Below are positions 6,495 to 10,000 of a stretch of DNA of 10,000 bases, in pieces. Location: the NCBI GenBank assembly GCA_030674155.1, contig CM060320.1, forward strand, positions 23,400,355-23,410,354, read 5' to 3'. The position numbers were made by a program, and so were the translations under genes. Under the pieces are notes generated by a model, which was not told where the DNA came from, ran no database searches, and saw nothing but the letters and a program-made list of their open reading frames with translations. The first letter of the stretch is position 1; the number at the start of each line of letters is the position of its first letter. The DNA comes from Stramonita haemastoma. Taxonomy: Eukaryota > Mollusca > Gastropoda > Neogastropoda > Muricidae.

Positions 6495-6815
6495 TTTTTT
6501 TATATTTTAGTTTTAATTTAAAAAAAAATCTTTTATACCGAGGATAATGGAAAGCACTCGTATGCTTTTTTTTTTTTTTTTTTTACATCCAGTCCCCGTG
6601 TGTATGCAGTTTTGTAAATGTCATCTGTTCCCACTGGCACACGATGGCCTACTCTTTCGAAAAGCGGAACAGGAATTAACGTGTGCGCAAGATGTTCTGC
6701 GTGCGTTCGCACACGGGGCCTCGGTTTATAGTCTCATCGAAGGACTTTTGGGGGAGTGGAGTTCAGCACTGACGTTAACTCCAGAGGAAAAATCCCCTCG
6801 ACCGGGCACCGCTGG
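6495..6815 (-). mobile_element. tRNA-derived SINE, copy 2 (5' truncated, reverse orientation)
   Basis: Read on the minus strand from 6815, this begins just inside the position where box B would end and continues through the shared SINE body to the ACGCAGAACATCTTGCGCACA segment also found in copy 1. It then runs through about 90 bp of further sequence to a 19-T run on the plus strand (6566-6584), which is an A tail in element sense, with a second T run at 6494-6500. Near-direct repeats at 6465-6494 and 6812-6835 bracket the whole unit. The tRNA-like head is missing, consistent with incomplete reverse transcription. Confidence 0.8.
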
Positions 6816-6835
6816 TACAGTCATAGCCTTCCTGA
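6812..6835. repeat. Right near-direct repeat flanking SINE copy 2
   Basis: This is the partner of 6465-6494. It reads CTGGTACAGTCAT followed by AGCCTTCCTGAT and abuts the truncated 5' end of the SINE. Confidence 0.65.
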
Positions 6836-7026
6836 TCAGACATTGTGCTGTGGGTTGGATTGTCAGATGTGGTGGCATTCTTGCGGGTTTTTTGTTTGTT
6901 TGTTTGTTTTTTGGTGGCTGACTGTCTGACAACAAGATTTTTTAAGTTAAATAAAAAAAATCAACAACGACAACAAATAAAAAGCACATAAAAAGCCATA
7001 CCCACCCATCCACCCGAAAAACACCA

Positions 7027-7199
<173 letters not shown>

Positions 7200-7334
7200 G
7201 CCTTGTTACTAGCTTGCTTGTTTTGCTTCTCGGCTTGCTCGGGCATTTACATACCTTCAAGCTCATCTACATATTCTTATGAATATAACGTGCACCTCCA
7301 GACTTTATAGACGCGGATGCCGCGGAGCGGTTGT

Positions 7335-7335
<1 letters not shown>

Positions 7336-7400
<65 letters not shown>

Positions 7401-7422
7401 CACACAAACACACACACAAACA

Positions 7423-7483
<61 letters not shown>
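7336..7483. repeat. (CA)n microsatellite
   Basis: Two long pure CA runs flank a short part with CAAACA and CACCACA variants (about 7398-7432). Confidence 0.97.
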
Positions 7484-7486
<3 letters not shown>

Positions 7487-7575
7487 GCAGATCTGACTAC
7501 AGAAAATAAAAATTCCTGAACAGTCTTGTTTCTTTCCACATCCTCATTGGGACACATCTGCTGATCCGATCAAGT

Positions 7576-7601
7576 CAGAATCGGCATCCATCCCGATTCT
7601 G
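7576..7601. repeat. Perfect 9-bp inverted repeat
   Basis: CAGAATCGG (7576-7584) and CCGATTCTG (7593-7601) are exact reverse complements around an eight-base spacer. No function can be assigned. Confidence 0.7.
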
Positions 7602-7799
7602 CAGGAAACGAGTCAGGTTGGTGCAGCATGTACGTACGTGCAGATGCCATCATAGGCTATAGTTTCCTCTGTCGTTTCTTTCTTCTTCTTCCTAAAAAAA
7701 ATATTCTCTTCTCCGTGAATGAAAGAAATTACGAAACAGAGACGAAGAATAGAGAGGGCTAGGGGGGACCCTGGGGAGGGGGAGGGGGGAGAGGAGCCA

Positions 7800-7833
<34 letters not shown>
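7800..7833. repeat. 34-nt G homopolymer
   Basis: An uninterrupted run of G follows a G-rich leader (GGGGGGACCC, GGGGAGGGGGAGG). Runs this long are unstable and hard to sequence, so the printed length is doubtful. Confidence 0.9.
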
Positions 7834-7836
<3 letters not shown>

Positions 7837-8006
7837 CCTTGAAGCTCACGAAGAGAAGGAGCAGAAGACATCGATGATGAAGAAAAGAACCTGAGGACGG
7901 AGGGTCAGGAAAAGAAAAAAGCAAAAGTAAGAGAAAGAGGGAGAAAAAAAAGAAGTAGGAAAAACAGGAGAAAATGGTAGCCTATACGTCGAGAAGTGAG
8001 AAGAGT

Positions 8007-8033
8007 AGGGGAGAGAGAGAAAGAGAGAGAAAG

Positions 8034-8094
<61 letters not shown>

Positions 8095-8227
8095 AGGGAG
8101 AGGGAGAAAGAGAGGGGGGGAGAGGGAGGGAGGGAGGGACAGAGAGAGAGAGAGGGGGGGGAGGGAGAGAGATGAGAGAGAGAGGGAGAGAGAGAGTGGG
8201 AGAGAGAGGGGGGGGGGAGGGAGAGAG

Positions 8228-8314
<87 letters not shown>
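8007..8314. repeat. (GA)n and GGGA purine-rich tract
   Basis: Nearly all purines, broken only by single pyrimidines near 8140, 8173 and 8197. GA and GAAA units begin the tract, GGGA units fill the middle, and a pure GA run from about 8228 to 8311 ends it. Confidence 0.95.
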
Positions 8315-8384
8315 ACGAAATGGAGTAGAAGTAACTTCACTAGTAGTAAATTATCGTTGTAGTAACAGTAGGGATAATTGTAGT

Positions 8385-8498
8385 AGAAGAAAGAAGAAGA
8401 AGAAGAAGAAGAAGAAGAAGAAGAAGAAGAAGAAGAAGAAGAAGAAGAAGGAGGAGGAGGAGGAGGAGGAGGAGGAGGAGGAGGAGGAGGAGGGAGGA
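8385..8498. repeat. (GAA)n followed by (GGA)n, all purine
   Basis: A 114-nt stretch without a pyrimidine. GAA units run to about 8449 and GGA units follow to about 8495. Long GAA tracts can form triplex DNA. Confidence 0.96.
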
Positions 8499-8591
8499 CA
8501 GGACATAAACAAGAATAAAGAATAAGTAGAAAGAAAGAGAAGAAAAACAGAAAACAGAAGACAGCAAAAAGAAAACTAACCCCCCAAAAAA

Positions 8592-8650
8592 AACAACAAC
8601 AACAACAACAACAACAGACGAATCCCACCCCTCCCTCCCTCCCTCCCTCC
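8592..8650. repeat. (CAA)n and (CCCT)n short arrays
   Basis: An ACA trinucleotide run (about 8592-8617) is followed after a short spacer by CCCT units (about 8629-8650). Confidence 0.9.
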
Positions 8651-8734
8651 ACAACATTGGAACATACAAAACAACAATAACAACAAAAATGTGACAAGGG
8701 ACCAAAAAAGCACAAGACAAAACAGAAAATAAAT

Positions 8735-9085
8735 ACAAACAAGACAAAAAGAAAAGGGAGAAGAGAGCAAAGAACCCCCTCCCCTCCCCACTTCAAAATA
8801 TAACACAAAACAAAAAATAATTACAAACAAGACAAAAAGAAAAGGGAGAGGAGAACAAAGAATCCCCCCCCCTCCCCACTTCAAAATATAACACGAAACA
8901 AAAAAAAATTAAATACAAACAAGACAAAAGAAAACGGAGAAGAGAACAAAGAACCCCCTCCCCTCCCCCTTCAAAATATAACACGAAACAAAAAATAATT
9001 ACAAACAAGACAAAAAGAAAACGGAGAAGAGAACAAAGAACCCCCTCCCTCCCCCAGCTTCAAAATATAACAAAAACAACCCCCC
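8735..9085. repeat. Four-copy minisatellite, unit about 88 bp
   Basis: Copies start with ACAAACAAGAC at 8735, 8823, 8915 and 9001, spaced 88, 92 and 86 bp. Each then has a purine part (AAAGGGAGAAGAGAACAAAGAA type), a CCCCTCCCC block and CTTCAAAATATAACAC. Later copies share variants such as AAAACGGAG. The repeated hydrophobic minus-strand peptide this produces is not a protein gene. Confidence 0.94.
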
Positions 9086-9670
9086 CCCACCCAACAAAAA
9101 AAATAACAAACCCCTCCCCCACCCCCACCCCCGCCACAAAAAAACCCAACAGTATGTCAGAAAAAAACAAAAAATCAACGCACACACCAAACATACATAC
9201 AAACAAACAAAAAAACCAGCCCCTAACAACGAACATGAAGCAGGGACGCTGGCAGTATTCCTATGAGACACGCCGCTGGTTTACAGTATTTGCACACACT
9301 TTTCCGCAACATAACTTGGGCAGCACAGCCAGCGAAACAACAGACAGGTAGAAAGAAGGCACAGAGAGAGAAACACAGAGAGAAGAGAGAAAAACGAAGA
9401 AAAAAAAAACACAACAAAAGGCAAGGAAGGAGGTTTTGCGGCGCTTGGCGTAGAGAGTTTTACAGTCTGGGAGGTGAGTTATGGAACCTCTCGGCCCAAC
9501 ACGACGTTAACTGTGTGACAAGGCATCATTCCGTGCCCCTCCCCCCCCCCCCAACACACACACCTATACCTCCTCTACCTACCCCCCTCCCTCCCCCAAC
9601 ACACACACAAAAAGTTTCTCCCATTCTGCTGTTGTAGTGCTACCAGCCACATGTGGTGCTTATTAGCGTG

Positions 9671-9722
9671 CGTGCGTTTGCGTTTGTGAGTGTGTGTGTG
9701 TGTGCACATGCGTACGCATACG
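9671..9722. repeat. GCGT/TG array ending in palindromes
   Basis: CGTG and TG units run into TGTGCACA (9701-9708) and ATGCGTACGCAT (9708-9719), both perfect palindromes. Confidence 0.8.
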
Positions 9723-9811
9723 TATGTACATTTTTTTTGGTAACTTCAACACTTCAATCCTCACACACAAACGCTTTGTAACACTCAACCAAAATACTTT
9801 TCACACACACA

Positions 9812-9972
9812 GACAGAGATAATCTAGTGGTTAGAACATTGCGCTCGCAATCTGACAACCCGGGTTTGAATCCCATTCTAGGGGATTTTCCCCCCTGGAG
9901 TTAACATCAGTGCAGACTCCACTCTCCCCAAAGGTCCTTCGGATGAGATTATAAACCGAGGCCCCGAGTGCC
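9812..9972 (+). mobile_element. tRNA-derived SINE, copy 3
   Basis: This is the same family as copy 1. A box A-like ATCTAGTGGTTAGAAC lies near 9822-9837 and a box B-like GGTTTGAATCC at 9863-9873, followed by the shared body (GGAGTTAACATCAGTGCAGAC and GATGAGATTATAAACCGAGG). The match to copy 1 stops after GCCCCGAGTG, and a (GAAA)n run takes over to the window end. It is the best preserved head of the three. Confidence 0.85.
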
Positions 9973-10000
9973 AAGGAAAGAAAGAAAGAAAGAAAGAAAA
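9972..10000. repeat. (GAAA)n array cut by the window end
   Basis: GAAA units follow the last recognisable base of SINE copy 3, so they may be the element's tail or a microsatellite grown from it. Confidence 0.85.

Noticed and set aside
7846..8808. 320-residue minus-strand open frame rich in Ser/Leu and Pro
   Set aside because: It is the translation of GA, GGGA, GAA, GGA and other simple repeats read through; the composition follows the repeats exactly.
8735..9085. Regular repeats considered as a CRISPR array
   Set aside because: Units are about 88 bp and repeated along their whole length; there are no unique spacers, and the context is a eukaryotic intron.
9263..9637. Plus-strand 124-residue frame containing a donor-like GGGAG|GTGAGT near 9470
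   Set aside because: Half is low-complexity Lys/Arg and Pro sequence, no acceptor or domain is evident, and no partner exon is seen on the plus strand.

Overview
The window looks like part of a large-intron animal genome, most likely a marine gastropod mollusc. The evidence is short coding exons of one immunoglobulin-domain receptor gene on the minus strand, very long introns full of (CA)n, (GA)n, (ATTC)n and similar microsatellites, and three copies of a tRNA-derived SINE of the kind I associate with caenogastropods. The species assignment is an inference. There is no bacterial or phage architecture, no CRISPR array, and no complete gene.

Four exons are supported on the minus strand, in transcription order 6420-6282, 5148-5001, 4103-3807 and 1802-1651. 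Each has an AG acceptor and a GT donor, and all internal junction phases agree (0 to 0, 1 to 1, 1 to 1). They encode two complete Ig domains and the first half of a third. The Cys-Trp-Cys pattern is in place and the domain order and signature words resemble Ig5, Ig6 and Ig7 of PTK7 / Off-track, a Wnt and planar-polarity receptor pseudokinase. The transmembrane and pseudokinase exons should lie before position 1, and the signal peptide and Ig1-4 beyond position 10000.

Layout by region: 1-1650 is the intron after the last visible exon. It holds a SINE (about 761-957), a decayed 63-bp duplicate of that exon's 3' end (1005-1067), a 54-bp tandem duplication and an AAAT tract. 1803-3806 is an intron with a six-copy T/G-rich minisatellite, CA/CG arrays, a C-rich tract and a duplicated retroelement-like tail ending in (ATTC)n. 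4104-5000 and 5149-6281 are introns dominated by CA/TG, CATA and GA repeats. 6421-10000 is upstream intron (or 5' flank) with a reverse-oriented SINE bracketed by near-direct repeats, CA arrays, a 34-nt G run, about 500 bp of purine-rich repeats, a four-copy 88-bp minisatellite and a third SINE cut by the window end.

Most long open frames here are translations of simple repeats and are not genes. The points most worth a second look are the exon-fragment duplication, a likely one-base frame problem at the start of the first Ig exon, and the repeated short leader sequences next to several CA arrays. I did not find a convincing undescribed system.
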